Counted from the stretch's first letter, positions 19,574 to 30,033 are shown. The stretch is DNA of 64,000 nt from Streptomyces sp. TLI_146 (GCF_002846415.1 NZ_PJMX01000001.1:2976001-3040000); one strand, 5' to 3'. Numbers and translations are program-made. The notes: generated by a model not told the origin, from the sequence alone.

Positions 19574-20206
19574 ATGTCGACCCATGCCAAGCGTGAACGG
19601 CTGCTGCTCGCCGACCTGTTGGAGGCGGCGGGTCCGCAGGCCCCCACTCTCTGCGAGGGCTGGACCGCGCGCGACCTCGCGGCGCATCTGGTGGTCCGCG
19701 AGCGCCGCCTCGACGCGGCCGGCGGGATAATCCTGGGCGCGCTCAAGTCCCGGCTGGACCGGGTGCAGGCGGAGTTCGCCGCGAAGCCGTACGAGGAGCT
19801 GGTGCAGCTGTTCCGTACGGGGCCGCCGAGGTTCTCGCCGTACAGCCTCAAGCAGGTGGACGAGGGGGCGAACGCGATCGAGTTCTACGTCCACGGCGAG
19901 GACGTCCGCCGGGCTCAGCCCGACTGGACGCCGCGGCCGGTGGACCCGGTGTTCGCGGACGTCCTGTGGTCGCGGCTGGAGAGGATGGCGCGGGTGATGG
20001 GGCGCCGCTCGCCGGTGGGCCTGGTCCTGCGCCGCCCCGACGGGCAGACGGCGGTGGCGCGCCGGGGAACGCCGGTGGTGACGGTCACCGGCGAACCGGG
20101 CGAACTGGCCCTGTTCGCGTCGGGCCGCCAGAGCGCGGCGGATGTCCAGGTCGAGGGGGACAAGGCGGCGGCGACGCGGGCGCTGGAGGCGAAGCTGGGC
20201 GTGTGA
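19574..20206 (+). CDS. TIGR03085-type metal-binding protein (DinB/maleylpyruvate-isomerase fold)
   Basis: A 210-residue protein of the actinobacterial TIGR03085 family. [19 protein letters not shown] near residues 28-46 is the N-terminal four-helix motif shared with mycothiol-dependent maleylpyruvate isomerases, with the histidine that binds metal; a second candidate ligand is in [12 protein letters not shown]. The rest is a C-terminal alpha/beta domain ending [15 protein letters not shown]. It lies alone on the plus strand between hisI and hisF. Catalytic role unproven; mycothiol-linked chemistry is possible. Confidence 0.8.
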   Translation: MSTHAKRERLLLADLLEAAGPQAPTLCEGWTARDLAAHLVVRERRLDAAGGIILGALKSRLDRVQAEFAAKPYEELVQLFRTGPPRFSPYSLKQVDEGANAIEFYVHGEDVRRAQPDWTPRPVDPVFADVLWSRLERMARVMGRRSPVGLVLRRPDGQTAVARRGTPVVTVTGEPGELALFASGRQSAADVQVEGDKAAATRALEAKLGV

Positions 20207-20443
20207 GCGGTGGGGTTGCCCCACCCCGCCCCTTCCTGAAAGCCTCCGGCGGTTGCCGGTCGTCTGCGGGCCGTAGATAGCTGGTCGCGCAGTTCCCCGC
20301 GCCCCTGAGAATGCCGCTGCGCGGCAATCCCCTGGGCGCCCCGAAGGGGCGCATTTAAGGGGCGCGGGGAACTGCGCGACCAGTTGGGGACGGCCCGCAG
20401 ACGAACCAAGCGGGGTGCAGGGGCGCAGCCCCCGGGAAACACC
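20207..20443. repeat. Intergenic palindromic repeat, locus 4 (long spacer)
   Basis: A forward arm (20283-20306) and a reverse arm (20358-20383) are separated by about 50 bases that contain CCGCTGCGCGG. The same spacer sequence is seen at locus 1. The repeat spans about 20260-20404. It separates the convergent TIGR03085 gene and hisF and may terminate both. Confidence 0.85.
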
Positions 20444-21199
20444 TCACCGCACCGGATGCCCCGCCTCCCGCAGTGCCCCCTTCACGTCACCGATCCGCAG
20501 ATCCCCGAAGTGGAACACCGACGCCGCAAGGACCGCGTCCGCCCCCGCCGCCACCGCCGGAGCGAAGTCGGCGAGGCGGCCCGCGCCGCCCGAGGCGATC
20601 ACCGGGACCGACACATGGCGGCGGACCGCCGAGATCATCGGGACGTCGTACCCGTCCTTCGTCCCGTCCGCGTCCATCGAGTTGAGCAGGATCTCCCCCG
20701 CCCCCAGCTCCGCCGCCCGGTGCGCCCACTCCACCGCGTCGATGCCGGTCCCCCGGCGCCCGCCGTGGGTGGTGACCTCGAAGGAGCCGGACGGGGTACG
20801 GCGCGCGTCGACCGACAGGACCAGGACCTGGCGGCCGAAGCGCTCCGCGATCTCGCGGATGAGGTCGGGGCGCTCGATCGCCGCCGTGTTGACGCCCACC
20901 TTGTCCGCCCCGGCCCGCAGCAGCTTGTCCACGTCGTCCGCCGAGCGGACGCCGCCGCCCACCGTCAGCGGGATGAAGACCTGCTCGGCGGTGCGCCGCA
21001 CCACGTCGTACGTCGTCTCCCGGTTGCCCGAGGACGCCGTGATGTCCAGGAAGGTGAGCTCGTCCGCGCCCTCGGCGTCGTACAGCTTCGCCATCTCGAC
21101 CGGGTCACCCGCGTCGCGCAGGTTCTGGAAGTTGACACCCTTCACCACCCGGCCGTCGTCGACGTCCAGGCAGGGGATGACTCGGACCGCGAGGGTCAT
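20444..21199 (-). CDS. hisF: Imidazole glycerol phosphate synthase, cyclase subunit
   Basis: HisF uses ammonia from HisH to convert PRFAR to imidazole glycerol phosphate and AICAR. The 251-residue TIM barrel starts [21 protein letters not shown] (catalytic Asp in CLDV), and has [32 protein letters not shown], and a second catalytic aspartate in [19 protein letters not shown] 21199 overlaps the stop of the RidA-like gene (ATGA). Confidence 0.97.
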   Translation of the reverse strand: MTLAVRVIPCLDVDDGRVVKGVNFQNLRDAGDPVEMAKLYDAEGADELTFLDITASSGNRETTYDVVRRTAEQVFIPLTVGGGVRSADDVDKLLRAGADKVGVNTAAIERPDLIREIAERFGRQVLVLSVDARRTPSGSFEVTTHGGRRGTGIDAVEWAHRAAELGAGEILLNSMDADGTKDGYDVPMISAVRRHVSVPVIASGGAGRLADFAPAVAAGADAVLAASVFHFGDLRIGDVKGALREAGHPVR

Positions 21200-21621
21200 G
21201 CGGGGGCTCCTTCGGGGGCGCCGGCTGCGGCGCCCCGGTACGCGTCCACTTCTACTTCGACCAGCACGCGCGGGTCGACCAGACCGGTCACGATGACCAG
21301 CGTGGCCGCCGGACGGACGGCCCCGAAGAGCTCCTTGTGGGCCCGGCCCGCCTCGTCGATGTCCCGCGCGTGGGTCAGATACATACGGGTGCGGACCACG
21401 GACTCGACCCCGAGCCCGAACTCCGCGAGCGCGGCGAGGGCGTTCGAGAAGGCCACCATGGCCTGCTCGTACGGGTCGCCCTCGCCGTAGAGCACCGTGC
21501 CCTTGAACGGCGTGGTGCCGGCGACATGCACATGGTCGCCCGCGGCGACGGCGCGCGCGAAGCCGATCGTGTCCTCCCAGGGGGTGGGAACGTCACTCTG
21601 CACACGCCGTACGTCGCTCAT
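21196..21621 (-). CDS. RidA-family protein within the his operon
   Basis: A 141-residue YjgF/YER057c/RidA-fold protein. RidA itself hydrolyses reactive enamines and imines. Landmarks are [40 protein letters not shown] and the C-terminal [10 protein letters not shown]. The arginine that in RidA binds the substrate carboxylate (in PARS) is not seen; here the segment reads RPAATLVIV. Imine deaminase activity is therefore doubtful and it may belong to another Rid subgroup. Overlaps both neighbours, priA and hisF, by four bases, so it is a fixed part of the operon. Confidence 0.88.
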   Translation of the reverse strand: MSDVRRVQSDVPTPWEDTIGFARAVAAGDHVHVAGTTPFKGTVLYGEGDPYEQAMVAFSNALAALAEFGLGVESVVRTRMYLTHARDIDEAGRAHKELFGAVRPAATLVIVTGLVDPRVLVEVEVDAYRGAAAGAPEGAPA

Positions 21622-22352
21622 CGGGACACAGCCTCCAGGGCTTCTTCGAGGGTGAACGCCTTCGCGTACAGGGCCTTGCCCACGATGGCGCCCTCCACAC
21701 CCTGCCCCACGAGCTCCGCGATCGCCCGCAGGTCGTCGAGCGAGGAGACGCCGCCCGAGGCCACCACGGGCTTGTCGGTGGCGGCGCAGACGTTGCGCAG
21801 CAGCTCCAGGTTGGGGCCGGTGAGCGTGCCGTCCTTGGCGATGTCGGTGACCACGTACCGCGCGCAGCCCTCGGAGTCCAGGCGTGCCAGCGTCTCGTAG
21901 AGGTCGCCGCCGTCGCGGGTCCAGCCGCGGCCGCGCAGGGTCGTGCCCCGTACGTCCAGACCGACCGCGATCCGGTCCCCGTACCGCGCGATGACCTTGG
22001 CGACCCACTCGGGGGTCTCCAGGGCCGCGGTGCCCAGGTTGACGCGGCGGCAGCCGGTGGCGAGCGCGGCCTCCAGGGAGGCGTCGTCGCGGATGCCGCC
22101 GGACAGCTCCACCTTGATGTCCATCGCGCCCGCGACCTCGGCGATCAGCGCGCGGTTGTCGCCGGTGCCGAAGGCGGCGTCCAGGTCCACCAGGTGCAGC
22201 CACTCGGCGCCGGAGGCCTGCCAGGCGAGCGCCGCCTGGAGCGGGGAGCCGTAGGAGGTCTCCGAACCGGACTCGCCGTGGACGAGGCGGACGGCCTGGC
22301 CGTCGCGGACGTCGACGGCGGGCAGCAGTTCGAGCTTGGGGGACGGTGCCAT
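21618..22352 (-). CDS. priA: Bifunctional HisA/TrpF phosphoribosyl isomerase
   Basis: The 244-residue TIM barrel is HisA-like: [15 protein letters not shown] with the catalytic Asp, [28 protein letters not shown] with the second Asp, and [13 protein letters not shown]. In streptomycetes this protein (PriA) carries out both the HisA and the TrpF isomerisations. The lack of any trpF gene in the trp cluster here supports that reading. The ATG at 22352 overlaps the hisH stop. Confidence 0.95.
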   Translation of the reverse strand: MAPSPKLELLPAVDVRDGQAVRLVHGESGSETSYGSPLQAALAWQASGAEWLHLVDLDAAFGTGDNRALIAEVAGAMDIKVELSGGIRDDASLEAALATGCRRVNLGTAALETPEWVAKVIARYGDRIAVGLDVRGTTLRGRGWTRDGGDLYETLARLDSEGCARYVVTDIAKDGTLTGPNLELLRNVCAATDKPVVASGGVSSLDDLRAIAELVGQGVEGAIVGKALYAKAFTLEEALEAVSR

Positions 22353-23002
22353 CACAGGGTTCCGATCCAGTTGGTCAGCAGCTGGGCGCCGGCGTCGCCG
22401 GACTTCTCGGGGTGGAACTGGGTCGCCCACAGCGCGCCGTTCTCCACCGCGGCCACGAACGGCTCGCCGTGGGTGGCCCAGGTGACCCGGGGCGCGCGGA
22501 TCCTGGGGTTGGTGACCTCCAGGCTCCAGTCGTGCACCGCGTACGAGTGCACGAAGTAGAACCGGGCGTCGGCGTCCAGGCCCGCGAACAGCTCGCTGTC
22601 CTCCGGGGCCTTGACCGTGTTCCAGCCCATGTGCGGGACGACCGGCGCCTTCAGCGGCCCGACCGTGCCGGGCCACTCGTCCAGGCCCTCGGTCTCCACA
22701 CCGTGCTCGATGCCCCGCTCGAAGAGGATCTGCATACCGACGCAGATGCCCATCACCGGGCGGCCGCCCGACAGGCGCCGCCCCACGATCCAGTCGCCGC
22801 GCGCCGCGCGCAGCCCCTGCATACAGGCGGAGAACGCGCCGACGCCGGGGACGAGCAGCCCGTCCGCGTTCATGGCGGTGTCGTAGTCACGGGTGATCTC
22901 GACGTCCGCGCCGACGTGGGCGAGGGCGCGCTCGGCGGAGCGCACGTTGCCGAAGCCGTAGTCGAAGACGACGACCTTCTTGACGGGAGTGCCCGTGCTC
23001 AA
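22352..23002 (-). CDS. hisH: Imidazole glycerol phosphate synthase, glutaminase subunit
   Basis: HisH releases ammonia from glutamine for HisF. It is a 216-residue class I amidotransferase with the nucleophile C87 in [13 protein letters not shown] and the His-Glu pair in [20 protein letters not shown] opens the domain. The start is chosen as TTG 23002: GGAGG lies seven bases upstream, and TTGA overlaps the stop of the preceding small gene. The nearby GTG at 23008 would have its ribosome site only one base away. Confidence 0.95.
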   Translation of the reverse strand: MSTGTPVKKVVVFDYGFGNVRSAERALAHVGADVEITRDYDTAMNADGLLVPGVGAFSACMQGLRAARGDWIVGRRLSGGRPVMGICVGMQILFERGIEHGVETEGLDEWPGTVGPLKAPVVPHMGWNTVKAPEDSELFAGLDADARFYFVHSYAVHDWSLEVTNPRIRAPRVTWATHGEPFVAAVENGALWATQFHPEKSGDAGAQLLTNWIGTL

Positions 23003-23163
23003 TTCCACACCTCCAGCCGCAGGACGCCCGCGGCCAGGCAGAGCGCCGAGCTGATCGCCAGCAGCGTGATCAGGCTCTTGGACATCTCCTGCTTGATGAA
23101 GGAGTAGACGCCGCCCGCCAGGAAGAGGCCGAGGACGATCAGGATGGTGTTGAGGCCGTTCAC
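22999..23163 (-). CDS. 54-residue membrane protein in the his operon
   Basis: A short protein, [18 protein letters not shown] at the N-terminus, with two hydrophobic segments separated by [12 protein letters not shown]. It starts at a GTG overlapping the hisB stop and ends overlapping the hisH start, so all three are coupled. I know no function. It is a possible small regulator or an anchor; position alone ties it to histidine synthesis. Confidence 0.78.
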   Translation of the reverse strand: MNGLNTILIVLGLFLAGGVYSFIKQEMSKSLITLLAISSALCLAAGVLRLEVWN

Positions 23164-23753
23164 AGCGCGCCCTTGGTCGAAGGAAGGATGCCCGCGGCAC
23201 GCGGGTCGTGCTCGGATGCGTAGCGCAGCGCCCGGGCCAGCGCCTTGAACTGGCACTCCACGATGTGGTGCGCGTTGCGCCCGTACGGGACGTGGACGTG
23301 CAGGGCGATCTGCGCCTGCGCCACGAAGGACTCCAGGATGTGCCGGGTCATCGTGGTGTCGTACTCGCCGATCATCGGCGCCATGTTCTCGGGCTCGGTG
23401 TGCACCAGGTACGGGCGGCCGGAGAGGTCCACGGTCACCTGGGCGAGGGACTCGTCGAGGGGGACCGTGCAGTTGCCGAAGCGGTAGATGCCGACCTTGT
23501 CGCCGAGCGCCTGCTTGAAGGCGGCGCCGAGCGCGAGGGCGGTGTCCTCGATGGTGTGGTGCGAGTCGATGTGCAGGTCGCCGTCGGTCTTGACCGTGAG
23601 GTCGAAGAGGCCGTGGCGGCCGAGCTGGTCGAGCATGTGGTCGTAGAAGCCGACTCCCGTCGACACGTCGACCTTTCCGGTCCCGTCGAGGTCGATCTCG
23701 ACGAGGACGGACGTCTCCTTGGTGGTGCGTTCGACACGGCCGACGCGGCTCAT
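23160..23753 (-). CDS. hisB: Imidazoleglycerol-phosphate dehydratase
   Basis: Mn-dependent dehydration of imidazole glycerol phosphate. The 197-residue protein is monofunctional, without the phosphatase half of the enteric HisB. Metal-binding histidines appear in [34 protein letters not shown] and [23 protein letters not shown] 23753 overlaps the hisC stop (ATGA). Confidence 0.97.
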   Translation of the reverse strand: MSRVGRVERTTKETSVLVEIDLDGTGKVDVSTGVGFYDHMLDQLGRHGLFDLTVKTDGDLHIDSHHTIEDTALALGAAFKQALGDKVGIYRFGNCTVPLDESLAQVTVDLSGRPYLVHTEPENMAPMIGEYDTTMTRHILESFVAQAQIALHVHVPYGRNAHHIVECQFKALARALRYASEHDPRAAGILPSTKGAL

Positions 23754-24871
23754 GCGCTCTGCTCCTTCTTGAGTTGACGGACCGCGTCCAGGAACGCGTC
23801 GTTCTCGGTGGGGGTGCCGGCGGTGACGCGCAGCCACCCGGGCACCCCGTTGTCACGGACCAGGACGCCCTGGTCGAGGATCCGCTGCCAGGCGGTGTGC
23901 GAATCCTCGAAGCGGCCGAACTGGACGAAGTTGGCGTCCGAGTCGGTCACCTCGTACCCGGCCGTGCGCAGCTCGGTGACCAGCCGGTCCCGCTCCCGCT
24001 TGAGCTGCTCGACATAGCCGAGCAGCGTGTCGGTGTGCTCCAGGGCCGCGAGCGCGGTCGCCTGGGTGACGGCGGAGAGGTGGTACGGCAGCCGGACGAG
24101 CTGGACCGCGTCGACCACCGCCGGGTGCGCGGCGAGGTAGCCCAGGCGCAGCCCGGCGGCGCCGAACGCCTTGGACATGGTCCGCGAGACGACCAGGTGG
24201 GGGCGGCCCTCGATGAGCGGAAGCAGCGAGTCGCGGTGGCTGAACTCGACATACGCCTCGTCGACGACCACCAGGGACGGCTTGGCGGCCTGGGCGGCCT
24301 CGTACAGCGCCAGAACCGTTTCGGCTTCGACCGCCGTGCCGGTGGGGTTGTTGGGCGAGGTGATGAAGACGACGTCCGGCCGGTTCTCGGCGATCGCCTT
24401 CTCGGCGGCCGCCACGTCGATGGTGAAGTCCTCGTTGCGCGGCCCGGAGATCCAGCCGGTGCCGGTGCCGCGCGCGATGAGGCCGTGCATCGAGTACGAG
24501 GGCTCGAAGCCGATCGCGGTGCGGCCGGGGCCGCCGAAGGTCTGCAGCAGCTGCTGGATGACCTCGTTGGAGCCGTTGGCCGCCCAGACGTTCTCCACGC
24601 CGACCCGGTGGCCGCCGGTGCGGGTGAGGTAGCGGGCGAGTTCGGTGCGCAGCTCCACCGCGTCCCGGTCCGGGTAGCGGTTGAGGCCGCGCGCGGCCTC
24701 GGCGACCCGCTCGGCGATCCGCGCGACCAGCGGCTCGGGCAGCGGGTACGGGTTCTCGTTGGTGTTGAGCTGGACGGGCACGTCCAGCTGGGGCGCGCCG
24801 TAGGGGGACTTGCCGCGCAGTTCGTCGCGTACGGGCAGGTCGTCCAGGGTGAAGGCGTTGCTCTCGGTCAC
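23750..24871 (-). CDS. hisC: Histidinol-phosphate aminotransferase
   Basis: PLP enzyme of 373 residues that converts imidazole acetol phosphate to histidinol phosphate. It has [13 protein letters not shown], the cofactor-contact segment [34 protein letters not shown] and the Schiff-base lysine in [18 protein letters not shown]. The GTG at 24871 overlaps the hisD stop as GTGA. Confidence 0.97.
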   Translation of the reverse strand: MTESNAFTLDDLPVRDELRGKSPYGAPQLDVPVQLNTNENPYPLPEPLVARIAERVAEAARGLNRYPDRDAVELRTELARYLTRTGGHRVGVENVWAANGSNEVIQQLLQTFGGPGRTAIGFEPSYSMHGLIARGTGTGWISGPRNEDFTIDVAAAEKAIAENRPDVVFITSPNNPTGTAVEAETVLALYEAAQAAKPSLVVVDEAYVEFSHRDSLLPLIEGRPHLVVSRTMSKAFGAAGLRLGYLAAHPAVVDAVQLVRLPYHLSAVTQATALAALEHTDTLLGYVEQLKRERDRLVTELRTAGYEVTDSDANFVQFGRFEDSHTAWQRILDQGVLVRDNGVPGWLRVTAGTPTENDAFLDAVRQLKKEQSA

Positions 24872-26208
24872 TGGCCCGGCACCTTCCATCCGAACCTCGC
24901 CTTGAGCGCGGCCCCGTGCGCGGGCAGGTCCTCGGCCTCGGCGAGCGTGACGACGTGGTGGGCGACCTCGGCGAGGGCGTCCCGGCTGTAGTCGACGATG
25001 TGGATGCCCTTGAGGAAGGACTGCACCGACAGGCCCGAGGAGTGGCAGGCGCAGCCGCCGGTGGGCAGCACGTGGTTGGAGCCCGCGCAGTAGTCGCCGA
25101 GTGAGACCGGGGACCACGGGCCGACGAAGATCGCGCCCGCGTTGCGGACCCGGCCGGCCACGGCGGCGGCGTCGGCGGTCTGGATCTCCAGGTGCTCGGC
25201 GCCGTACGCGTCGACCACCTTGAGTCCCTGCTCCAGGCCGTCGACCAGGACGATCGCGGACTGCCTGCCGGCCAGCGCGGGCTTGATCCGGTCCTCGACG
25301 TGCTTGGTGGCGGCGACCTGCGGCTCCAGCTCGCGCTCGACCGCGTCGGCGAGCGCCGCGCAGTCGGTGACCAGGACCGCGGCCGCCATCGGGTCGTGCT
25401 CGGCCTGGCTGATCAGGTCGGCGGCGACGTGCGCCGGGTCGGCGGTCTCGTCCGCGAGCACGGCGATCTCGGTCGGCCCGGCCTCGGTGTCGATGCCGAT
25501 GCGGCCGGTGAAGTAGCGCTTGGCGGCGGCGACCCAGATGTTGCCGGGGCCGGTCACCATGTTCGCGGGCGCACACTCCTCGGTGCCGTACGCGAACATC
25601 GCCACGGCCTGGGCGCCGCCCGCCGCGTACACCTCGTCGACGCCGAGCAGCGCGCACGCGGCGAGGATCGTCGGGTGCGGCAGTCCGCCGGCTGTGTCTC
25701 CTTCAAAGCGGGGCTTCTGCGGCGGGGAGGCCAGCGCGATGGACTCGACGCCCGCCTCCTGGGCCGGGACCACGTTCATGACCACGGACGACGGGTACAC
25801 CGACCGGCCGCCCGGCGCGTACAGACCCACGCGCTCGACCGGCACCCACTTCTCGGTGACCGTGCCGCCGGGCACCACCTGGGTGGTGTGCTCGCTGCGG
25901 CGCTGGGCGCGGTGGACGGTCCTGGCGCGCCGGATGGACTCCTCCAGGGCGGCCTTGACCTGCGGGTCGAGCTTCTCCAGGGCCTCGTCGAGCGCCTCGG
26001 CGGGCACCCGGATCCGCTCCAGGGTCACTCCGTCGAACTTCTCCGCGTACTCGATCAGCGCCGCCGTGCCGCGATGATGCACGTCCTCGCAGATGGGCCG
26101 CACCTTCTCCAGGGCGGCTTCCACGTCGAACTCGGCACGGGGCAGCAGGTCGCGCAGGGCGCCACCCTCGGGGAGGGCGTTGCCGCGCAGATCGATTCGA
26201 GAGATCAC
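24868..26208 (-). CDS. hisD: Histidinol dehydrogenase
   Basis: Zinc- and NAD-dependent enzyme of 446 residues that oxidises histidinol to histidine in two steps; first gene of the his operon here. It shows [48 protein letters not shown], the metal and catalytic residues in [10 protein letters not shown] and [15 protein letters not shown]. The GTG at 26208 follows GTTCCGTGATCTC-type sequence without a strong ribosome site. The 175 bases to the next, divergent gene must carry the his promoter. Confidence 0.96.
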   Translation of the reverse strand: MISRIDLRGNALPEGGALRDLLPRAEFDVEAALEKVRPICEDVHHRGTAALIEYAEKFDGVTLERIRVPAEALDEALEKLDPQVKAALEESIRRARTVHRAQRRSEHTTQVVPGGTVTEKWVPVERVGLYAPGGRSVYPSSVVMNVVPAQEAGVESIALASPPQKPRFEGDTAGGLPHPTILAACALLGVDEVYAAGGAQAVAMFAYGTEECAPANMVTGPGNIWVAAAKRYFTGRIGIDTEAGPTEIAVLADETADPAHVAADLISQAEHDPMAAAVLVTDCAALADAVERELEPQVAATKHVEDRIKPALAGRQSAIVLVDGLEQGLKVVDAYGAEHLEIQTADAAAVAGRVRNAGAIFVGPWSPVSLGDYCAGSNHVLPTGGCACHSSGLSVQSFLKGIHIVDYSRDALAEVAHHVVTLAEAEDLPAHGAALKARFGWKVPGQ

Positions 26209-26383
26209 GGAACCAATTCTCTCAGACCGCATCGCGCCACCGATCGCCCGTATCACTGGCTGATACGTATCCCGCCCGCCCCGCGCCCCTGCCGTGACCA
26301 CTAGCGTTCACTCCGTTACACACGCATGTACGTACATCCGCACGTGACCGCGCGGGGCGAGCAGCACGACGAGGGGGACGGCA

Positions 26384-27985
26384 GTGACCGAGGCGCAGGA
26401 TGCCGATGTGGCCCCGGACTGGTTCAGTCCGGTGGAGTTGCAGATGTGGGAGGACTTCCGCAACGGCAGCCCTTACGACCTGCGCACCCGCAGCCGGGTG
26501 CGGGACGACCCGTTCTCCGGGCGCGTCTGGGGGCCCGAGCGCCAGGTGAAGGCCCGGGCGGTGGCCCTGCTGCTGCTCCACGGGCCGCCCGCGCTGCCCG
26601 GCCGGGTCGCGGCCCTGAAGCTGAACGGCGTGCAGATCGTCGGGACGCTCAATCTGTCGGGCGGCACGGTCACGCCGTACGTGGAGCTGAACAACTGCCG
26701 GTTCGAGAACGAGGTGCTGCTGCCCGAGTGCCGGTTCACCACCGTGCGGATGGTGAACTGCGCGATCCCGCGGATCGAGGCGGCCCGGCTCCAGACCGAG
26801 GGCGATCTGCATCTGCCGCGCTGCCGGATCGCCCGCGGCATCCGGCTCACCGACGCCCACATCGGCACCGATCTGCTGCTCAACCAGGCCGTGATCCACC
26901 CCGACCGCAAGGGCCGCTCGATCGCGGCCGACGGCCTCTCGGTCGCCCAGGACCTCCAGGCCGAGCTGATCGAGTCGTACGGGGAGGTGAGCCTGCGGGC
27001 GGCCAAGGTCGGGGTGACGTTCAGCCTGCGCGGCAGCCGTCTGGTGAACCCGGAGGGGCGGCGGGCGCTGAACGCCCCGCAGCTGACCGTGGAGCGGACG
27101 CTCTACATGACGGCGGCGGCCGTCTCGCCCGGCGCCACCGAGACCACCACCCCGCCGTACGGGACGAACTACTCCGGCACTCCGGCCCGGGGCACCCGGG
27201 TACAGCCGTTCGTCTGCGAGGGCGGGCTGCGCCTGGACGACGGCCGGTTCGGGGACGCCGTCGACTTCCAGAGCGCGCGCTTCGTGATGCGGGACTTCCA
27301 GGAGGTGTCGCTGCGCCGGGTGCAGACGCCGGAGCTGCGCTTCCTCGGGGAGCGGCCGGAGCGGGGCCGGGTGGTGCTGTCGGGCGCGCGGGTGGTGAAC
27401 CTGGTCGACATGTCGACGAGCTGGCCGGGGCCCGGCGGGCTCGCGATGGGCGGCTTCAGCTACGACAACCTGATCCCGCGCGGCCTCTTCCCGCTGGCCA
27501 GACGCCTTGAGTGGGTGACGGCGGCGACTCCGGAGTACGCACCGGAGCCGTACGAGCGCCTGGCCACCGTGCTGCGGGGCAGCGGCGAGGACGCGGACGC
27601 GCGCGAGGTGCTGCTCGCCAAGCAGCGCCGGCGCCGCGAGACCCTGCCGCTCGCGGGGAAGGCGTGGGGCGTGCTCCAGGACCTGACGGTGGCGTACGGC
27701 TACCGGCCGGGGCGGGCGGCGCTGTGGATGGCGGTGCTGTGGGCGATGGGCGCGCTGGCGTTCTCGCACTACGACCCGCAGCCGATCAAGGAGGACGAGC
27801 ACCCGGACTGGAACGCCTCGCTGTACGCCCTCGATCTGCTCGTGCCGGTGATCAATCTGGGGCAGGACGGCTACTGGAAGCTGCACGGCGGCTGGCAGTG
27901 GGTCTCGGCGGTGCTCATCGTGCTCGGCTGGATTCTGGCCACGACCGTGGCGGCGGGCGCCTCGCGGCTGCTGCGGCGTGGCTGA
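26384..27985 (+). CDS. Beta-helix-like membrane protein, function unknown
   Basis: A 533-residue protein. Residues about 70-330 are a run of short repeats with regular hydrophobic spacing (LNLSGGTV, VELNNCRFENEV, LPECRFTTVRMVNCAI, GDLHLPRCRIARGI), suggestive of a right-handed beta-helix like pentapeptide-repeat proteins. The C-terminal third has an RRRRETLPLAGKAW basic stretch and two or three membrane segments. Similar streptomycete proteins have been labelled oxidoreductases; no cofactor motif supports that here. The GTG at 26384 follows GAGGGGGA. Divergent from hisD. Confidence 0.7.
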   Translation: MTEAQDADVAPDWFSPVELQMWEDFRNGSPYDLRTRSRVRDDPFSGRVWGPERQVKARAVALLLLHGPPALPGRVAALKLNGVQIVGTLNLSGGTVTPYVELNNCRFENEVLLPECRFTTVRMVNCAIPRIEAARLQTEGDLHLPRCRIARGIRLTDAHIGTDLLLNQAVIHPDRKGRSIAADGLSVAQDLQAELIESYGEVSLRAAKVGVTFSLRGSRLVNPEGRRALNAPQLTVERTLYMTAAAVSPGATETTTPPYGTNYSGTPARGTRVQPFVCEGGLRLDDGRFGDAVDFQSARFVMRDFQEVSLRRVQTPELRFLGERPERGRVVLSGARVVNLVDMSTSWPGPGGLAMGGFSYDNLIPRGLFPLARRLEWVTAATPEYAPEPYERLATVLRGSGEDADAREVLLAKQRRRRETLPLAGKAWGVLQDLTVAYGYRPGRAALWMAVLWAMGALAFSHYDPQPIKEDEHPDWNASLYALDLLVPVINLGQDGYWKLHGGWQWVSAVLIVLGWILATTVAAGASRLLRRG

Positions 27986-28093
27986 AATTTGCCGGTCCTT
28001 GACCTGTGCACGTACAACCGTCACGGCCGCCACACACTCTTCACCGCACACCTCTGGCGGAGCTCCCACCTGCGGTTTTCAATGGTTCACACC

Positions 28094-29245
28094 ATGTCAT
28101 TCGTACGCGCCCTGCTCCGTGCCGTCCGCGCGGTCAGGCACACCCCGCACCTCGCCGCCGACCTCCCGGCCGACGAGGATCTGCTCCTCGACGCACCCGA
28201 CGGGCGGCTCGGCCCCGCGCTCGTGGCCGCCGCCCGGGGCGAGTACGCGGGGGCGGCCGAGCTGCTCGCCGTCACCCGCGAGTCGGCCGAGTGGGAGAAC
28301 CGCGACCGCTACACCATGCGGCTCGCGGCCTTCGCGGTCAGCCGCCCGGACTGGCTCGCCGACTGGCTGGCCGCCGCGCCCCGCGACCCGGACGCGCTGC
28401 TCGTCAAGGCGGAGCTGGCGATCGTACGGGCGTGGGGCTCGCCCGCCCGCGCCGAGCTGCTGCGGGAGATCGCGCCGCTGATCGACGCGGCGGCCTCGGC
28501 CGAGCCGGCGGACCCGGTGCCGTGGCGCATCGCGCTCGACCACGCGCGCGGCACCCATGCGCCGCACACCGTCTTCGAGTCGCTGTGGGCGGAGGCGATC
28601 GGCCGCTCCTCGCACCACTACGGCTGCCATGTGGCGGCGCTGCAATACCTCTCGGCGCAGTGGTACGGCTCGCACCGGGAGTGCTTCGGCTTCGCCGAGG
28701 AGGCCGCGGCGGACGCGCTGCCCGGCTCGCTCGTCCAGGCGCTGCCGGTACGGGCCGCGTTCGCCTGCCTGGCCGCCGACACGGGCGGGGCGCCGACCGG
28801 CGGGCAGCGCCCGCAAGAGCTGTTCCGCGACCGGATCGACGCGGCGGCCGACCTCGCCATCGCGCTGTCCGCCGCGTACGAGCCGGGCGACCCGTGGCCC
28901 GCCGAGGTCCGCAATCTGCTGGCGTACGTCCTGGTCGTACGGGAGCGGTGGGAGGAGGCCCTGGAGCAGTTCCGCCGCATCGGCCCCTACGCCACGGCCT
29001 TCCCGTGGGCGCGGCTCGACGACGACCCGCTGGGGCGGTTCACCGAGCTGCGCGACGGGGTGCGCAGGCAGGTGGCGGCCCGGACGCCGCCGGGGCGCGC
29101 ACGCGGCCCGGCGGGCGCTGTGGCCGAGCCTGTCGACGCCCCGGGGCAGCCCCCGGCGAAGGCGCCGGGCCGCGCCGCCGGGCCGCCGGGCGCGGGCGCC
29201 CTCGGGAAGCCCGGACGCAGCCGGTCCGGCGACCATTACGCTTGA
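28094..29245 (+). CDS. Unrecognised alpha-helical protein
   Basis: About 383 residues, rich in Ala and helical segments with a TPR-like spacing (WLADWLAAAPRDPDALLVKAELAI, WEEALEQFRRIGPYATAF). The last 60 residues are Pro/Gly/Ala-rich and probably disordered. There are no catalytic motifs or membrane segments. The start may be ATG 28094 (MSFVRALLRAV) or ATG 28082; neither has a good ribosome site. The stop is six bases before the LON-N gene, suggesting coexpression. Confidence 0.65.
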   Translation: MSFVRALLRAVRAVRHTPHLAADLPADEDLLLDAPDGRLGPALVAAARGEYAGAAELLAVTRESAEWENRDRYTMRLAAFAVSRPDWLADWLAAAPRDPDALLVKAELAIVRAWGSPARAELLREIAPLIDAAASAEPADPVPWRIALDHARGTHAPHTVFESLWAEAIGRSSHHYGCHVAALQYLSAQWYGSHRECFGFAEEAAADALPGSLVQALPVRAAFACLAADTGGAPTGGQRPQELFRDRIDAAADLAIALSAAYEPGDPWPAEVRNLLAYVLVVRERWEEALEQFRRIGPYATAFPWARLDDDPLGRFTELRDGVRRQVAARTPPGRARGPAGAVAEPVDAPGQPPAKAPGRAAGPPGAGALGKPGRSRSGDHYA

Positions 29246-29250
29246 GCGTT

Positions 29251-30015
29251 GTGACCACCGCTCGCCTCCCCCTCTTTCCGCTCAACTCGGTCCTGTTCCC
29301 CGGCCTCGTCCTGCCGCTGAACGTGTTCGAGGAGCGCTATCGCGCCATGATGCGCGATCTGCTGAAGTCCGGCCCGGACTCCGGCTCCGCCTCCGACGAC
29401 GACGAGCCGCGCCGGTTCGCCGTGGTCGCGATCCGCGACGGCCGGGAGGTCGCGCCGACCGGTCCCGGGCTGCCCGACCAGACGGCGATCCCGGAGAAGG
29501 GCCCGGCGGCCGGGTTCGGCCCCGACCCGATCCAGGCGTTCCACCAGGTGGGCTGTATCGCGGACGCGGCGACGATCCGGGAGCGGTCGGACGGCAGCTT
29601 CGAGGTCCTGGCCACCGGCACCACCCGGGTGAAGCTCCTCTCGGTGGACGCGAGCGGCCCCTACCTCACGGCCGAGCTTGAGGAGCTGCCCGAGGAGCCG
29701 GGCGAGGAGGCGGGGGCGCTGGCGGAGGGCGTGCTGCGGGCGTTCCGGGCGTACCAGAAGCGGCTGGCGGGCGCGCGCGAGCGGTCCGTGACCGGCTCGG
29801 CCGAGCTGCCCGACGAGCCGTCGGTGGTGTCGTACCTGGTGGCGGCGGCCGCGGTGCTCGACGTCCCCGCGAAGCAGCGCCTGCTCCAGGCGCCGGACAC
29901 GGCGACGCGCCTGCGCGAGGAGCTGAAGCTGCTGCGCGCGGAGACGGCGGTGATCCGCCACCTCCCCTCGCTCCCGGCGGTGGACCTGACCCGTTCCCCC
30001 ACGAGCCCCAACTGA
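29251..30015 (+). CDS. LON N-terminal-domain protein
   Basis: A 254-residue stand-alone Lon substrate-binding (LON_N) domain: LPLFPLNSVLFPGLVLPLNV at the start, FEERYRAMMRDLL, then VGCIADAATIRERSDGSFEVLATGTTR. There is no ATPase or protease domain. Such proteins are thought to bind unfolded or specific protein targets. GTG 29251 is used; TTG 29242 overlapping the upstream stop is also possible. Confidence 0.85.
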   Translation: MTTARLPLFPLNSVLFPGLVLPLNVFEERYRAMMRDLLKSGPDSGSASDDDEPRRFAVVAIRDGREVAPTGPGLPDQTAIPEKGPAAGFGPDPIQAFHQVGCIADAATIRERSDGSFEVLATGTTRVKLLSVDASGPYLTAELEELPEEPGEEAGALAEGVLRAFRAYQKRLAGARERSVTGSAELPDEPSVVSYLVAAAAVLDVPAKQRLLQAPDTATRLREELKLLRAETAVIRHLPSLPAVDLTRSPTSPN

Positions 30016-30033
30016 CGTAAGGACGCAGGCGAG

